Shown here: positions 39,469 through 52,802 of the stretch, one piece after another | Layout of the letters: every line of letters begins with the position of its first letter | Numbering within the stretch: the stretch's first letter is position 1 | Source: Pontederia crassipes | Taxonomy: Eukaryota; Streptophyta; Magnoliopsida; Commelinales; Pontederiaceae | Direction: 5' to 3' | NCBI GenBank assembly: GCA_030549335.1 | Contig: CM060189.1 | Location: 26,807,001-26,871,000, forward strand | DNA length: 64,000 nucleotides | The notes under the pieces: model-generated | What the model saw: only the letters and a program-made list of their open reading frames with translations | What the model was told of the DNA's origin: nothing | Database searches by the model: none | Position numbers and translations under genes: made by a program

Positions 39469-42400
39469 AAATATTTGGAGAAAATATAACACCTAAATAT
39501 AATTATTATACGTAGATTCTCTCGCCGCCCATTGGAGTACTCTCACACAACCTTCGTAAACTTGCTACATCACACCAACAATTCGGAACACACCCACTCG
39601 CTACACTTCAAAGATCTTTATTTTAGTCATGTTTGGCGTGAAACTATTGATCGGAACTAGATGAAGTTCACCCAAACAGCAATAAAAGTTTTCGTGAGAC
39701 CAAACGTGAACTTTTGTTCTGGTCAAGCAAATATTTCGAGAAAAGAGTTCTACATCTAATTCGAACTTTTTTCGTAGCCAAACTTGTGTCTCGCATTCAT
39801 CCAACTCCCCCTTCTCTCTTCAAGAATTTAAACGTCGAATAAACAAAAAAGTTCCTATCAACTTCCGAACATGGCCAAACACTCGATTGATTGAGATTTT
39901 TGCATTAACTCATTCAAGTTCCGGAATTTTGAATTCCCAAGTTCTCCTATCTCCAAACAAATAAATTTAAGGAAGCTTAATGTTTTTTTTATTTGACTGA
40001 AGCTTCCTTGCAATATCAAGAAAGTATTTTCTAGAGAAATTCCACAAGGCGAGATTAAAAAATTTCTAGAGAATTTATCATGTGAGAGTTGAAAACTTTC
40101 TGAATATAATATTCTAGAAAATAGTGGAGTTAGTATTCATCTTTTAACATGTTACTTTGAATTAGTCATTTTGTTATAATCTCATGTTTTCTATCTTTCC
40201 AAACTGGTAAATTGAAATATGGGGGAAACAACAGAGTAATATTATAAAGTGCACACTAATACAAATATTTCATTTTGCATATTATTTATTTTCTAATAGG
40301 GTTGTTAGAGAAATATTTATTGCCATCCAATATATTGTTAACCGTGCTCAGTTTGAAAGAAAAGGATAATATTACTAATGTCATGAAGATGATCATATAA
40401 AGTATACAACTTGAAAACTATTAGCATAGTTTCTTTTTTAAAAAATGGATTTTACAATTCATTACATATAGATTGGAAATAAGTCAAGTAAGCCACCCAT
40501 GACTCAGACTTATTTTTACCTATCTCGACTTGATCTATTAGTACAATAGGCCAGGTTGAAAAATAAAAAAAAATACATGTTCTTAAAGAGACTTAACTTA
40601 TTAATAATTGATCTAACCTTATAGCTTATCATGTCAAGATTTATTAATATTATATATATACATCAAGATTCATGATAAAGAAAAAATGAATTTAGACTAG
40701 TCTATGGTAGGGGAATTTTGAATAAAATATTTTCTTATTTTTTAAATCTTTAATTTTGATTTCTATACTACTATGTTTATTATATGTTAAAAAAAGTAAA
40801 TTAATCATGCCTTTTTTATTTAGTTCATATTTATTATTTTTTAATAAAAAATTTTATTATATTTAATTTAGTATATCATAAAAAATATATTTGACTTGAA
40901 ATAAATTAGGTCATGCTTCTTAGCTTGTTACAGGATTAAATATTTTTATTTTGTAATAGGCTTGACCTATTTAAATGTAAACATAGCTGTGTATCATTAT
41001 TATTTTTTTGCATCAATATCATTATTTGTTTATATTTTACTCAAGGTTCCATATTTTCTTATATATATATATATATATTTATTTACGGCAAACATGTCAA
41101 ATTAAGGTCCTTGCGAGCACTTGATTCATCTCAAATGTGTTTATTTTATTTTATCATGGCATATCTTGATTGCAAAGTTTACGTTGACACAGGGAGGCCA
41201 ACTCGCTCTCCGAGATCCAAATATACATGTGCATAAGCAAGTGGCTGCGACAAATATGAAATATCACATGCATGCTCATGAAGCATTCGCCAAAGCTCGA
41301 TGTTTTTGTATAGGCATGAATTAAATAGATCGATGCTAATGAAAAATCTTCGCTTCATGAGTTGCGAACGCCCTGCGGATGTTATCACGCGCCGTCTCAA
41401 TCTCTATTACATCAGTTATTCATTCCTGGAGTTCCTCATCTCTCTCCCCTCTTCCTCCCTCTCTCTCTCCCTCCCTCTCCAAAAGTGCAGGTCCAAGAAC
41501 TGTTGTTCAAGCCGCAAGAGGAAGAGCTGTAAACGGCACGAGAAACACAACAAGAGACAGGGAGGATCGAGGAGCCGACGATGGCTTCCTGTACACTCTG
41601 CCCCACCAGCCACGCCCGCATTGGGCTTAAGAAACGGTGATTGAGGTTTTTGTCCCGGAGCTCATAAAGATGCGGCTACAGTTGCAGGGGGGAAAGAGAG
41701 AAAATAAAGGGAGGACTCGCAATTCTCTCTCCTCTCCGTGGCCACGGCCTTCAATATACTTTGTCGGGACTGGCGACAGTATGGACGCGTTCTCAGTCCA
41801 CCATCTCTCTCTTCACTCCCTAGTTCCTTCCCCAGTGCCCACGTTACCTCATAGGTACCCAGCCAGGCGCACCCAACAAAAGTATAGAGCATATAACAGG
41901 TGCGAGAAAAATCGATCATCTACACGATGTGGGGGGTGACTGCTATGCAAGTAGCCAGGAAGAGGGAGATGGACCTGGGTCGGGCTGGCTGTTCTTGTTG
42001 GTGTAATGATGACAGATGGATCTGTGTTCTGCACTGATGACGACAGCAGCAGCTGCAGCAGCAGAAGGAGCGCACTAAAGGAGGGCGAGGAGGAGAGAGA
42101 AAGTCCTTGCAACTGGTATTGGCAGAGCAGCAACACCGCTTTTGGGTAGGATTTGTAACGAAGGGCCTCTCTGGCTCTCTCCATTTCAGGTACTCCTAGG
42201 TGTCTATAATGCGAGTGGTACTTCATGTTTGCACCATCATCATCACCAATCATCAGATCTCGTTGCCGTGTGCTTGAAGCCCCCGCTTGCAGCTACCTTC
42301 TGAGAAGTCCGAGGTAAATGCTGCTATGTCAATTTAAACTTCATATTTGCATTGTTGCTGCTGCATGAGACTGATCACGAAGTTGTTGTGGTGTTCAGTG

Positions 42401-42750
42401 AGTAGAGGGTTTTTATATATATGCTCTCATACGACGGTAAAATACACTCTTTGTGAACGCAACTGTGGAGATTGCTGGAGAGATAGTGATAGATAGCATG
42501 TAATGGTAGCAGGGCTTTTCATCATTAGATCTGGCTGGCTATCTAAAATAGATCTCAGTCGGACGCACTGTTTCTGGATCTTGGAAGGAAAATTAGAGCA
42601 TATAAAAGAATACACAGCGTCAAGAAGAATATGCAATGGATTCAAAGGCTGAATGAGGAGAGAGGAAGAAAGGCGGAGTCTGGAGATCAAATGATTCTTT
42701 CTTAGATATAAGAAGCGCACAAAACAGGCTGAATAATCTTTGTCTACAGA
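37775..42750. other. long intergenic spacer with repeats
   Basis: No supportable gene. There is a (TA)n tract at 39,412-39,463. A possible small MITE at 39,628-39,890 has loosely inverted ends ('catgtttggcgtg' against 'acatggccaaac'). A (TA)n patch lies at 41,060-41,080. From about 41,400 to 42,750 the composition becomes less AT-rich and contains a CT-rich run (41,437-41,481) and a possible donor 'gaggtaaatg' at about 42,311. This part may be promoter or leader DNA of the AT-hook gene. Confidence 0.45.
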
Positions 42751-42763
42751 TCACTGTTACACT

Positions 42764-42771
42764 TATAAATA
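42764..42771 (+). promoter_or_regulatory. TATA box upstream of the AT-hook gene
   Basis: TATAAATA, a near-consensus TATA box, lies 65 bp before the ATG at 42,829. If used, transcription would begin near 42,795. That would exclude the CTG at 42,790 and favour the downstream ATG. Confidence 0.5.
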
Positions 42772-42828
42772 GTGCAGTTCCCCGAAGAGCTGGCGAACCT
42801 GTGGTGGACTGGGAGCAGCGTGGCGGCC

Positions 42829-43761
42829 ATGGGCAGGGCTGACCGTGTCCCCGGCGCCGCCACCGCAGACCATCTCCGCAACCCCAACGTCCGGGCCGAC
42901 GAACACGGCAACCACTTCCATCCCAACCAAAGGCGAGACCCGGACCCAAACCCCACCTCTACCAACAGCAGCGGTAGCAACATTAACGATGAAGGTAATG
43001 GCAACGAGGACCAGTCTGCCGCCGGCCTCGAAATGGCCGAGCCCGGCTACGGTATTGCAGGTGGCTTTGGAAGCCGCAGCGCTGGAGGCCGACGCCCCCG
43101 CGGCCGGCCGGCTGGGTCCAAGAACAAGCCGAAGCCGCCCGTTATCATCACCAAGGAAAGCCCCAACGCGCTCCGGTCGCACGTCCTAGAGATCGCCGGC
43201 GGTGCCGACGTCATGGAAGCCATAGGAGCCTTCGCCCGCCGGAGCCAGCGCGGCGTGTCCGTACTCAGCGGCAGCGGCGTTGTCACCAACGTGACGCTAC
43301 GCCAGCCCGCGGCGCCGGCGGGAACCGTCATAACTCTCCAAGGCCGCTTCGAGATCCTATCCCTGTCCGGCGCGTTCCTACCTACTGCGTCGCTGCCGGG
43401 GGCTACAGGGCTGACGGTGTACCTCGCCGGCGGCCAGGGTCAGGTAGTGGGCGGCGCCGTCGTCGGGGAGCTGGTAGCCTCAGGGCCCGTGATGGTGGTC
43501 GCTGCAACGTTCACGAATGCAACGTACGAGCGGCTTCCAGTCGAGGACGATGAGCCGGCAGGGAAGCCGCCGGGCTCCGAGGGAATGCAGTTGCAGCAGA
43601 GCCCTGGCAGAGGCAATGGAGGGTCCACGGCGCAGCAGTCGCACGGAGGGCTAGATCCGGCATCTATGCCGTTGTACAACCTTCCTCCGAACCTTCTGTC
43701 CAATGGCCAAATGCCGCATGAAGTGTTTGACGCTTGGGGAGCTCCTCGGCCTTCATATTAA
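42829..43761 (+). CDS. AT-hook motif nuclear-localised protein (AHL19/20-like)
   Basis: Single-exon gene for a nuclear matrix-type DNA-binding protein. AHL proteins bind AT-rich DNA, form trimers through the PPC domain and modulate growth, flowering and immune genes. From the ATG at 42,829 the product has 310 residues. The type-I AT hook [15 protein letters not shown] is at 88-102 with core RGRP. The PPC/DUF296 domain (about 112-237) contains [12 protein letters not shown] and the conserved GRFEIL (172-177), and ends [11 protein letters not shown]. The tail [12 protein letters not shown] resembles the AHL19/20 C-terminus. In Arabidopsis AHL19/20 the protein begins MAN-P-WWT. Here the same phrase, ANLWWTG, lies in frame upstream but its first codon is CTG (42,790). 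An in-frame stop at 42,766-42,768 excludes a nearby upstream ATG. The true start is therefore either non-AUG at 42,790 (323 residues), the ATG at 42,829, or a spliced upstream exon. Confidence 0.92.
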   Translation: MGRADRVPGAATADHLRNPNVRADEHGNHFHPNQRRDPDPNPTSTNSSGSNINDEGNGNEDQSAAGLEMAEPGYGIAGGFGSRSAGGRRPRGRPAGSKNKPKPPVIITKESPNALRSHVLEIAGGADVMEAIGAFARRSQRGVSVLSGSGVVTNVTLRQPAAPAGTVITLQGRFEILSLSGAFLPTASLPGATGLTVYLAGGQGQVVGGAVVGELVASGPVMVVAATFTNATYERLPVEDDEPAGKPPGSEGMQLQQSPGRGNGGSTAQQSHGGLDPASMPLYNLPPNLLSNGQMPHEVFDAWGAPRPSY

Positions 43762-46700
43762 CTAGAATCTATCACCTTCTTCCCTATGCATCCTATCTAT
43801 TCCATATTAGCCAAGGAGATCGAAAAAGAAAACAAATGAAATTTGTGCTTTTTGTTTACTATTTATATGTTGATGAGATCTTTGCATGTGTAGTTTGTTT
43901 CTGTAAGACTAGATATTGGAATCAGTTTATTGTATGAGTAATCTTGTTATATTGACATGAACTGGGCATTGGATTTCCTTCATTGAAATGTGGATTCTTT
44001 TTTTAGTATAATGTTTGCGACCTTCATTGTTTGTTTGCATTTTGATCATATAATATAAGCAGCTAGTCATTGCATGCATTTGTTGCGTTTCTCATCGACT
44101 GTGAGGCTGAGTAGTTTTAGAAAGGACAATTACTTCCTGAAAGATTATTGGCTTTGGTAGATGTTCCCAAAAGGGGGAAAAAGAACAAGCGATTCCATAC
44201 GGTTGAGGTTTGGCCACTGGAATGGACTTCAGCTTTCTTACATGCCAAATGCTAAGGTCCAATTGGTTGATAGGAAAAGAGTTAATTTGGAGATAGTAAT
44301 ATGACAAGGCCTTAGCTTTCAATCATAGGGCTGTGGACTAATATGTGGTCAGGAAAGGGTTGAGCGTTTCATGACATTTATACATAAACTTATCTGCAAA
44401 GTTTCGTCATGTACATGGTCATTTTGACTATCGAAGTATGGATGACTTTCTCCTTCTGCAAGTTCAGTCGTATATAACTCATGATTCATGAATATGGATG
44501 ACTTTCTCCTTCTGCAAGTTCATATTGAATCATTTGCAAATCCATGACCAAGAACAAACATGCATATGAACACATGTTTCTTTCTTTAAAATGAGCCTCA
44601 ATTTTGGACCTTTTTTTTCCTTGTTGTGCAAAGAGATTATGCAGTTTGCTAATAGAAAAAGGGTCTGTGCTGCGACTGCTGGATATGGAGTTAATATTCT
44701 TAGCGAGAAAATTTTACAAGTCAATCCTATCTTGGTTGCTTTGTTTTCTTGTTCCAGAAAACAAAAATTATGATTACCTTGTTGTACAATGTTCATACAT
44801 TTCCTAGTAACTATTTGCTTATTCGTATTCGTGGTGTTGCATCCTGGTGCAATAACACATTCTAGTTTTGAGTAGTAATTTTGATCGTGTGTAAGAACTT
44901 GAGGGGCGTGGAGTTGTTTGTGCAATGGAGAACTTGCAAGCTCCGCTTGTGCTGTTTGATTATTTCTCAACTAACTATATTTAGGGGTTTATTGTTGCCT
45001 TTTATTGGGTTGTGATCTTATCAAGTTATTATCTCTTTTGTTATTTTTAACTTTTAAAGCACTTCTACATCAATCTGTTCTTCTAAGAACTTGGTCACCT
45101 CAATTAATTATGAAACTGATATTTCTCATTTGTTCCATCTCCATCCAATGGTAACTTATGATTACAATATCTTGTCATGAAACAGAATGCAGGCCATGTA
45201 GAGCTAGGATTCATGTGAGAATATAAATAAAATTGGCCGGAATCATCTGCAACCTCAGTGATTACAAAATTGATCAGAGTTGTTAACTATACAGATATGG
45301 CAAGAATGTGCACAAACATGATGTAAGATGGATATATAATTCGAGGTCTTGCAACATAAATAAACTTATTCGAAACGATCAAACATAATCAATGAGAGAA
45401 GACAGGACTTTTAGCTCGCCGTTGTTTCCGATCGATGAATATTGATTTCTTCTTTGTTTCGATCCCTCTGCATGAATCTTAGACTAGAACCTAACAGTGT
45501 GAAATTTCTTCTTCTTCTTTCGCGACGTCCCTTTTGGTAGGTTATGTGAGGAGGGTCCTACATGGATGGTGACTGCCCATTTGTACGTGTTTAACTTTGG
45601 ATTTTGTTTCAAAAGATTGGATGCAACTGGGCAAGTTGCCATGATAGAAGGGGCTACATATAATGGGCTCTCTTTGTAATTCTTTCTTTCTGTTTCCGAC
45701 TTTGACTTTGACTGAGAGAGAGAGAGATTAGAAGCATTTCTGATCACTGAAAACTGTACAAATGACCACTCATTTGTAGTTTGTGGAGAAAAAAAAGAAA
45801 GAAAGAGAGGCTGGTTAGTTCTAGTAAAGCATTTGCTAGTTTTATATATGACAAGGTGCTCGTCGGGTTCATTTGATCCAAGGTAACTTATTTGGGTGGG
45901 AACAAATTTGGATTTTTATTCTGCCCAACATTTATAAGAACTTAACTTTTCACTTTTACAAATCCCAATCATATTTATCACTCAAACTTTCTTGCATGTA
46001 TTGAGAAGTTGTAAGCATCCCGGAAAAAGGATGTATCCTTACTTTTTATCATTTTAATTCCTTACCTCATCCCTGTCGGCCGGAAGGGTGATCTCCTTAA
46101 TCTTACAACAGACACAATCATTCATGGTTCTTCATATATGGCCTTGACTATATGTTTGGAAGCGTTACCCTCCCTCCTTCGGAGGTCCTCCAACTGCTGT
46201 ATTTGACTCCTCGCGTCGCTATATTAATACCTAATTCTCTTTCCTTAAAAAAGAAGAATCAATATTTATCGGCAGGTCAAGACCAAAAATGCATATCTAC
46301 ATCGTATCCAAATTCTCATGTGCAGTCTCTTTCTACTCTCGACGGCCTTAATTAGCTTAGTTTCTCACGGAAATACAAGTCCCACAAGGGGAGTAGGGAT
46401 CTATATATCTCATTGCTCCTTAAAAAGATGTATCTCGACCGGAATAAGGTGCAGTGCAGTGGCACACATCATCATTCGAAAATTAAAAAAAAATCAATCT
46501 CACCGCGTAAGTGTCTCTTTATTTTCAATTTTAATTTTTGTTGCATCATATTCAAGGACCTCCCTTTCTCCCTTTGTAATCGAACACTTGATCCATTATC
46601 TCTTGGTTTGATAAAAATGAGTTGGAGAAGATTAAAAAAACCTTTGATGAGATTACAAGTATTTTTATATACTAAACCAACAATCTTAACACTCATCTAG

Positions 46701-49700
46701 AATTCAAATATAGTCCCAAACGTTTATTAATTGTCCAAGAATTAACCTTATGAAAATAACGAATCTATCATTTTTTTTCACGTACACATGGCATCGTTAA
46801 TTTTGATATCAATGTTCAAAATAGTAAAATACGACATAAAAATATCAGATCATATATAATTTGTGGGAAAAAAATGGACAGGCATCACTTGTTAATAGTA
46901 GAATATATGAAAACCTCTAGTGACGCTCTTCTTACTTCTATTACTACATTCTTACTTTTAAGTAAACTTTCGAAGATTGTTTTATTCTTTGCCCAACCAA
47001 TAAAACGGATGGACACCGGTCAACTTCGACACCTTCTCGTGTGGATCAAGAAAATGCGAGTTTCTATCCATTAACCCTCTCACTTAGGGTAATAAGTAAC
47101 TAATAAGCATAGTATTCATAAATTTGGTGAGGCTTCACCTACTTTAGCTTAACTTATTTTGGTAAACAACTGATGCCACATTTTAAGATTACTGAAATAA
47201 ACTTCATCGATTTATAAATGTTGGCCTATTAGCTTACAAGTTACAAGGACAACCTAATAACTAATATATTTATTAACACCTCAATTTCAAATCATAATAT
47301 TAGTTGTATTTTTGTTATTTAGTAACTAATAATTTAAAATAAAATGATTTAGCATAATAGGCTAACAATGTATTTAGTCAGACCTTGTAAATTTAGTAAA
47401 TAACGTAGGCCTAAACCTTTTTTTTTTTTGTCTTTATGACCATTTCATTTTTTTATTTAAGTTTTACCTGTTCATGTGTAAGCCCAGTCTGACGGTCATC
47501 CATACCAATATATACTTATTTCTATGGAAGACAAAGCTATAAAACTATATTGACATATATTTTCCCATGACTACTGTAATTCCATTCATAAAAGTTGAAG
47601 GTTCATTTATTTTCTGATTCAAGAAAAGAAAAATCAACTTTCTCTCTAATATTCTTTTAATACATTCCATGCATCAGAAAAGCGCCTTTGTTTGGAGAAT
47701 AGATCCATGAATCTACCTAGTTCTTAATGAATAGTTGAATTGACAACTTAATTTGAAATGTGTTTGAATGAAATTAATTAAATGTAATGGTGATATTTAA
47801 AAACATGTGATGAATTAATTTTAATGAATGTTTGAATAAGATATAAGAATTATAGATATAAATATGATTTTACCAATTAATAAATATTGAGGATGAATTA
47901 AATATTAGATTGAATAAAATTTTAAAGAAATATGTTAAAATGTAATAAATATAATTATATTTTAAAAAATGAAAAATATTATGGAATGATAGATAAATAT
48001 AATATTGTGTGAGGAAAGTAAAAGATAGAAAATAAGAGAAAAAAAATGGATTTTGAAAAAATCGTTGTCGCGTAAAAAAAAGTAATGGACTATTACTGCC
48101 TTGGTTGCACCAAAACGTCATGATGGAATCAGAATCAAACCCTGATTTCAGTCAGTCTAATTCAATTGCCAAACATGTTTGATTTGCCAAATTTGGGTTG
48201 TTGGAATCGAATATAAAATCTTTTGAAAATGAGAAAAAAATTCAAGAAGTATTAACATTTTTAATGATCTTTATAACTAAAAACTATTTAATTATTTGAG
48301 TGAAAGTTTTTCTGATTAATTTTACCATCATGCTGTCTCCAGACAAAAAAAGAGTATCACAGATTTTTTTTATATATCCTCAATATAGAAATTATAAATA
48401 AACATTTTATAAATCTATGTTCCATAAGCACTCAACATAAAATGCAAAAAAAATACTTATAATAAATTATTTTCATTTTCATTAATAGAATTGATAACAT
48501 TGATCGCTTTCTCAAACAAATATTAATAATTCAAATATATATAGGTAAAAACACTAAGTGAGCACATTCAAAATAATTTCTTTCACTCCGTTAATAATTG
48601 AAACGTTTACGCAATGCTGCTTATTATAATAAAAAATTGACTTTTTTCCTCTTGAACTAATGAGGCTTCAAATTTCTAAAAAAATACGTATTTATTGCTT
48701 TGTAATAATGAGTTTGAAAATTGATTTTTTCCGGAATTTATCTTTGATATAATTTTTGTATGGATGAGAAATTGTGCACGGCTTTTTTTTATACGTATTG
48801 AATCTATTGATGAAACAAAAGGATAAAACAGTGCTGAGATTTCATGCTATTTGTTTTCGAAATTATGACTTCTGATCTTTAAATCTTTAGGAAAAAATAT
48901 ATGAGTGATGTCATTATCTAGCTTGAGTTACCATTTCTATTGCACAGACATTCATGCAAATATGTGCATTGGCACTCTTTAAATTATACTATTTCTCACA
49001 TACAAATTCTAATCAAGAATTACTATTAATGTGTTACTAAAGAAATTCAAATCAAGGGACCTATGCTAATTTATCATTCAAAACCCTTTACAAATTATTT
49101 TTAAAACTATAAATGTTACTTTTACTCTTCTTTATATTAAAAATGAAAAAATCAATAATACAAGCACAAAAAATAATAATAATTCAATTTATTTTTATCC
49201 TTCATTATTTTGTTATAATGATGAAACAAGAAACAAGGGTAAAATTAATATTTAATTATTATTAAATATTAAATTTTTGGATGAAGTCTAATAGAAGAAT
49301 CAGAATAACAAACCCAGATAAGTTCGTAAACTCCAATTATATTTCTAAGTTTAATAATTTATGATTTGATGAAAAAAAAACAATAGGGACGGGTTGTTGA
49401 GGAAATAAACAGACCAAATTTCAAGACTAAACAGACCATTTCCATGACTAAGGTTCATGCATCTATTTTGTAAACAAGTAATCGAAAAAAAATTGGCAAG
49501 AATTTTTTTTTTTTACATCACTTGTTCCTTCCACTACGAATAGAGAACCCAGAGCCAATACACTGATACCATGCTTTGAAATTTAGGTTGCTGAATTGGA
49601 ATAATGTTTAAAGAACCCAGCAAGCTTTAATGGATACCACTTTTCTTTTTTTTTCGATAAAGATACCACTTTTCATGCTCTGTGCAACATATTGTTTCAA

Positions 49701-49730
49701 CATCCGAATTAAAAAGCTTCGACATTGCTG
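43762..49730. other. long intergenic spacer, no gene seen
   Basis: About 6 kb of AT-rich DNA. Visible items are a partial direct repeat of 'gactttctccttctgcaagt' at 44,440-44,521 and assorted A- or T-runs. The open frames in it are short and low-complexity and show no family motif (for example 44,530-44,970 minus, and 45,484-45,747 minus, which starts at GTG). Confidence 0.5.
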
Positions 49731-49901
49731 GATGGAATTAGGCAAGTCACAGAAGAAGTTGACATTTTCAACTATTTACTGGTGACTGATGGAATTAGGC
49801 AAGTCACAGAGGAAGCTGACATTTTCAACTACTTACTGATGACTGATGGAATTAGGCAAGTCATAGAAGAAGTTGACGTTTTCAACTATTTACTAGTGGC
49901 A
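49731..49901. repeat. 57-bp minisatellite, three copies
   Basis: Three head-to-tail 57-bp units start at 49,731, 49,788 and 49,845, each beginning GATGGAATTAGGCAAGTCA. They differ at only a few positions, and the unit length is a multiple of three, so one plus-strand frame stays open through all copies. The open frame starts at TTG, not ATG, before the repeats. It lies about 270 bp beyond the 3' end of the hAT-derived gene. Confidence 0.85.
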
Positions 49902-50172
49902 AGAGCAGCAATTGCTGGTGAAGTTGAAGCTCCTATTTGGACTCAAGTTCACAAGAGTAATTAGCATCTGAAGCATACTAAATGAGTAATGAAACATTGA
50001 GGCATCTATGCATCTAAAGCAATCTTCTATTTTTTTTTTTAGTATCACGTCAAACTACCAATTCAGAATTCACAAACTCTACAGATAAAAACTAAGTTTT
50101 ATTGCTCCCATTGCATTAGATTATTACCCTACACATGCTAGACGCTGCTTACCTTTTACTCACACTTCAACC

Positions 50173-52802
50173 TCAAAATAAGGAAGCAAAATCATGACCC
50201 TCATCTACTTCCTCCATGCTTTGACCAGCACTTTGGATCACCTCATTCCCGAGTCCTACGAAAAGGGAGGATTTCACATTTATAAACAAAGGAGAGTGAT
50301 TATGTTGTTAACAGTTTATGCACAGTAAATAAGGCACACCTGCAATGAATATTTCCTCTTCCTCATCATTGGCGTACCCTGATGGTGCCATATCCGAAAC
50401 TGGTTGGTTTAGTATCATCCAGTGGTCATCTTCTGGAAGTCCATACAGTATATTACTTTCCTCCGCAACCCAGTCAGAAAGTGAATCGATGTTGTCAACA
50501 GATATTGGATCAAAAGGCTTGCAATTCAATGTTTGCCTGGACATATTCATCATTTAAACACCAATTAGTAATACTGAGAATAATTATAATACACAGGTAC
50601 AGAAATGTATGCATCAGATATTGGCACAGCCAAAAGTAAAGTTCTACCTTTGTTGTAGACGTAAGTTATAGCGGACAAAAGTGATGTCACAGAGCCTCTG
50701 CTGTTCTAGAATGCTGATCTTTTTGTTATGGATTTGTTCAGAGGGAATGCGTACTCGCTCACATCCTCTGGAACTACAAGTTTGGCTGAGAATGCGTATG
50801 GCTAGGCGTGTCAGGTTTGGGCAAGCTCCTCCATATGTTGACCACCATTCAACTGTCAAAAAAAGGACATCAACTTTCTGGAAAAAAACTGTCAAATGGC
50901 AAATAAGGGATTGGTGAAAGAGCATTCTACAGAGTTAATTGCATTTCCCGTTGATTTATCCTTACCAGGAAGTAGAGTATCCCTTGCTCTAGCAGCCATC
51001 TTTCTCCCGAAGTCCCCAGCAGCAGTTTTGTACAAAGGCAGCTCCTTCTGGATCTTATCTTGGATTTTAACATCAGGCACTAATCTTTCAATGCAATCCA
51101 GCATCCCTGAAAATATCTCATTGGATATCTCCCCTTGGATGCTATAGAAGAACCTGGGGTTAAGGAAGAAACCAGCTGCATATAGAGGGTGAGCCAACGG
51201 CTGTTTGAATTTATAATCAATAATCTCCAATAAAGGCGAGTAAACATTCTTCCCCAATTCCTTTTTTATTTCTTGTTGCATGTGATACATAGAAACATAA
51301 ATATAACCAATTGACAGTCTCTTATTACTTTCAACTAATTTCAGAACCCTTAAAGGCACCTCTGTTATTCGGGTAATGTCATCACAACAGGACCAGTAGT
51401 CCAAATCACAAACAAGAGATTTCAGCAGAATGCCTCCGGGCTTCAGCGAATAAGGGCAAGCCATCCATTCCATCGAAGTCACCATGGCTCTCAGTTCTTC
51501 TTTCATGCTAATTATGTTCTTCAGTATGATAAAATTCATTGCAGTCTGGTTCCCTCCAGCGAGCAACAAATCTCTACCATTAGTATACTTCTTGATCATA
51601 TTCAAAACAGTCGCATGATTGTAAATAAACCTTGTGACTGATTTTGTGTTCTCGAGTATCTCCATTACAATTGGAAGCTTCCCAACTTCCTCTAGAATCT
51701 CCTCTATAAAGTTTGAAGCACACCTTGTCCAGAACAAGGTAGGATAGACCGCTGTCAACTTTTTTGCAGCACCAATATGCCACTCGTTGTTATTTGTGAT
51801 CACTTGAACCACATTCCTCTCACCAACCTGTTCCATAACCTGCCGTAGAATATGATACAAGGTATCTTCAGAGTCATCCATATTGGATGCATCAAACGAC
51901 CTCAGGAACATGGTTCCTGCTGGACAGTGCACAAAAATGTTAATCACTTTACCAGCATCAGTGGCCCATTCGTCGGCGAGGATCGAGCAGCCCGTCCGGT
52001 TCCATGCCACCTTGTAGTTCTCCAATGTGTTGGTCATTTCCTCTATCGATCTCTTCAAAATACAGCCACGGAAATCGTGATATGAAAAGGCCCCAAGCCC
52101 CGGCCCCGCGGCCGCAATCGCATCTATCATCGGCTGGAAATATGCCGAATTCACAGCATCTAAAGGCACCCCGGCCTCGTAGAGGAATCGGCCAATGGCC
52201 ATACAAACCTGATCTCTGTCCACCGCGGCTGGCTTCCTACGTTTTCCATCAGCGGCGGGGACTGCCGCAAGAGGCTGAGGATAAGAGAGAAGGACCTCGG
52301 ACGGTGGCGACGAAGAAAATTCCGCGTTCTTGCCCCGTCCAGACTCAGGGGTCTTGAAGATCTGGGCCTCCTCTCTGACCTCCACCTGCACGGTGCCGAG
52401 ATCAGGCATTCCGCCGGACGAAAGCTGAATCATCGGGATCCCGGCGACCGTATTCTCGCCCCCTTCCGGTCGGTTCAGGTTGAGCCTCTTGGCCGCCTCC
52501 GAGAGCTTACTCTTCTTGAACTTCCTGCTGACCGAGCCCTCGAGGTTCTGATGCATGGCGATCTGGACCTCGGGGGGCACCTTGGGGCAGCAGGAGCCAT
52601 TGCCCTTGCGCTTGGCGAGGTGTTCCTTGAACCGGTGGATGCCCCCGCCCTGGAAGAGCTTCATGCAGTACACGCACTTGATCTTCGTCCGCCCCGCCGA
52701 GCGGACCATCAGGCAGTGCTTCCAGGCGGGGTCATGCTTCTGCGTGCCGATCGGCAGTATGATCTCCGCCGCTGCCGATGCCGCTGCCGTTGCGGAAGCC
52801 AT
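50173..52802 (-). CDS. BED-finger/DUF659/hAT-dimerisation protein, probably domesticated transposase (4 exons)
   Basis: Predicted 773-residue nuclear protein of the plant 'hAT transposon superfamily' host-gene type. Exons on the minus strand: 52802-50966, 50852-50648, 50536-50340, 50255-50173, all GT-AG and in frame. The BED zinc finger is Cys43, Cys46, His56, His61. A DUF659 (RNase H-like) core spans about 205-370, and the C-terminal hAT dimerisation block begins at about 613 (EWWSTYGGACPNLTRLAIRI). The acidic tail includes NDEEEEIF. In active hAT enzymes the second catalytic Asp lies in a 'TDN' motif, and a Cys-x-x-His follows. Here those sites read TNNN (336-339) and CASN (361-364), so catalysis looks lost although the frame is intact over 773 codons. 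No terminal inverted repeats are seen beside it. All of this fits a DNA-binding host gene, not a mobile element. Confidence 0.9.

Noticed and set aside
41300-41644. Plus-strand frame rich in Arg/Lys/Cys
   Set aside because: No family match and a CT-rich tract translated as Ser/Leu; it starts at a non-ATG codon.
41849-42253. 134-codon minus-strand frame starting MIGDDDGAN
   Set aside because: It has a real ATG but no recognisable motif, and Leu/Ser runs arise from CAG/CTG-like repeats. It lies in what may be leader DNA of the AT-hook gene.
45484-45747. 87-codon minus-strand frame ending in a Lys-rich tail
   Set aside because: It starts at GTG, has no recognised domain, and is isolated in AT-rich DNA.
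49725-49964. 79-codon repeat protein gene
   Set aside because: The frame begins at TTG with no ATG before the repeats and no splice or promoter evidence. It is kept as a minisatellite only.
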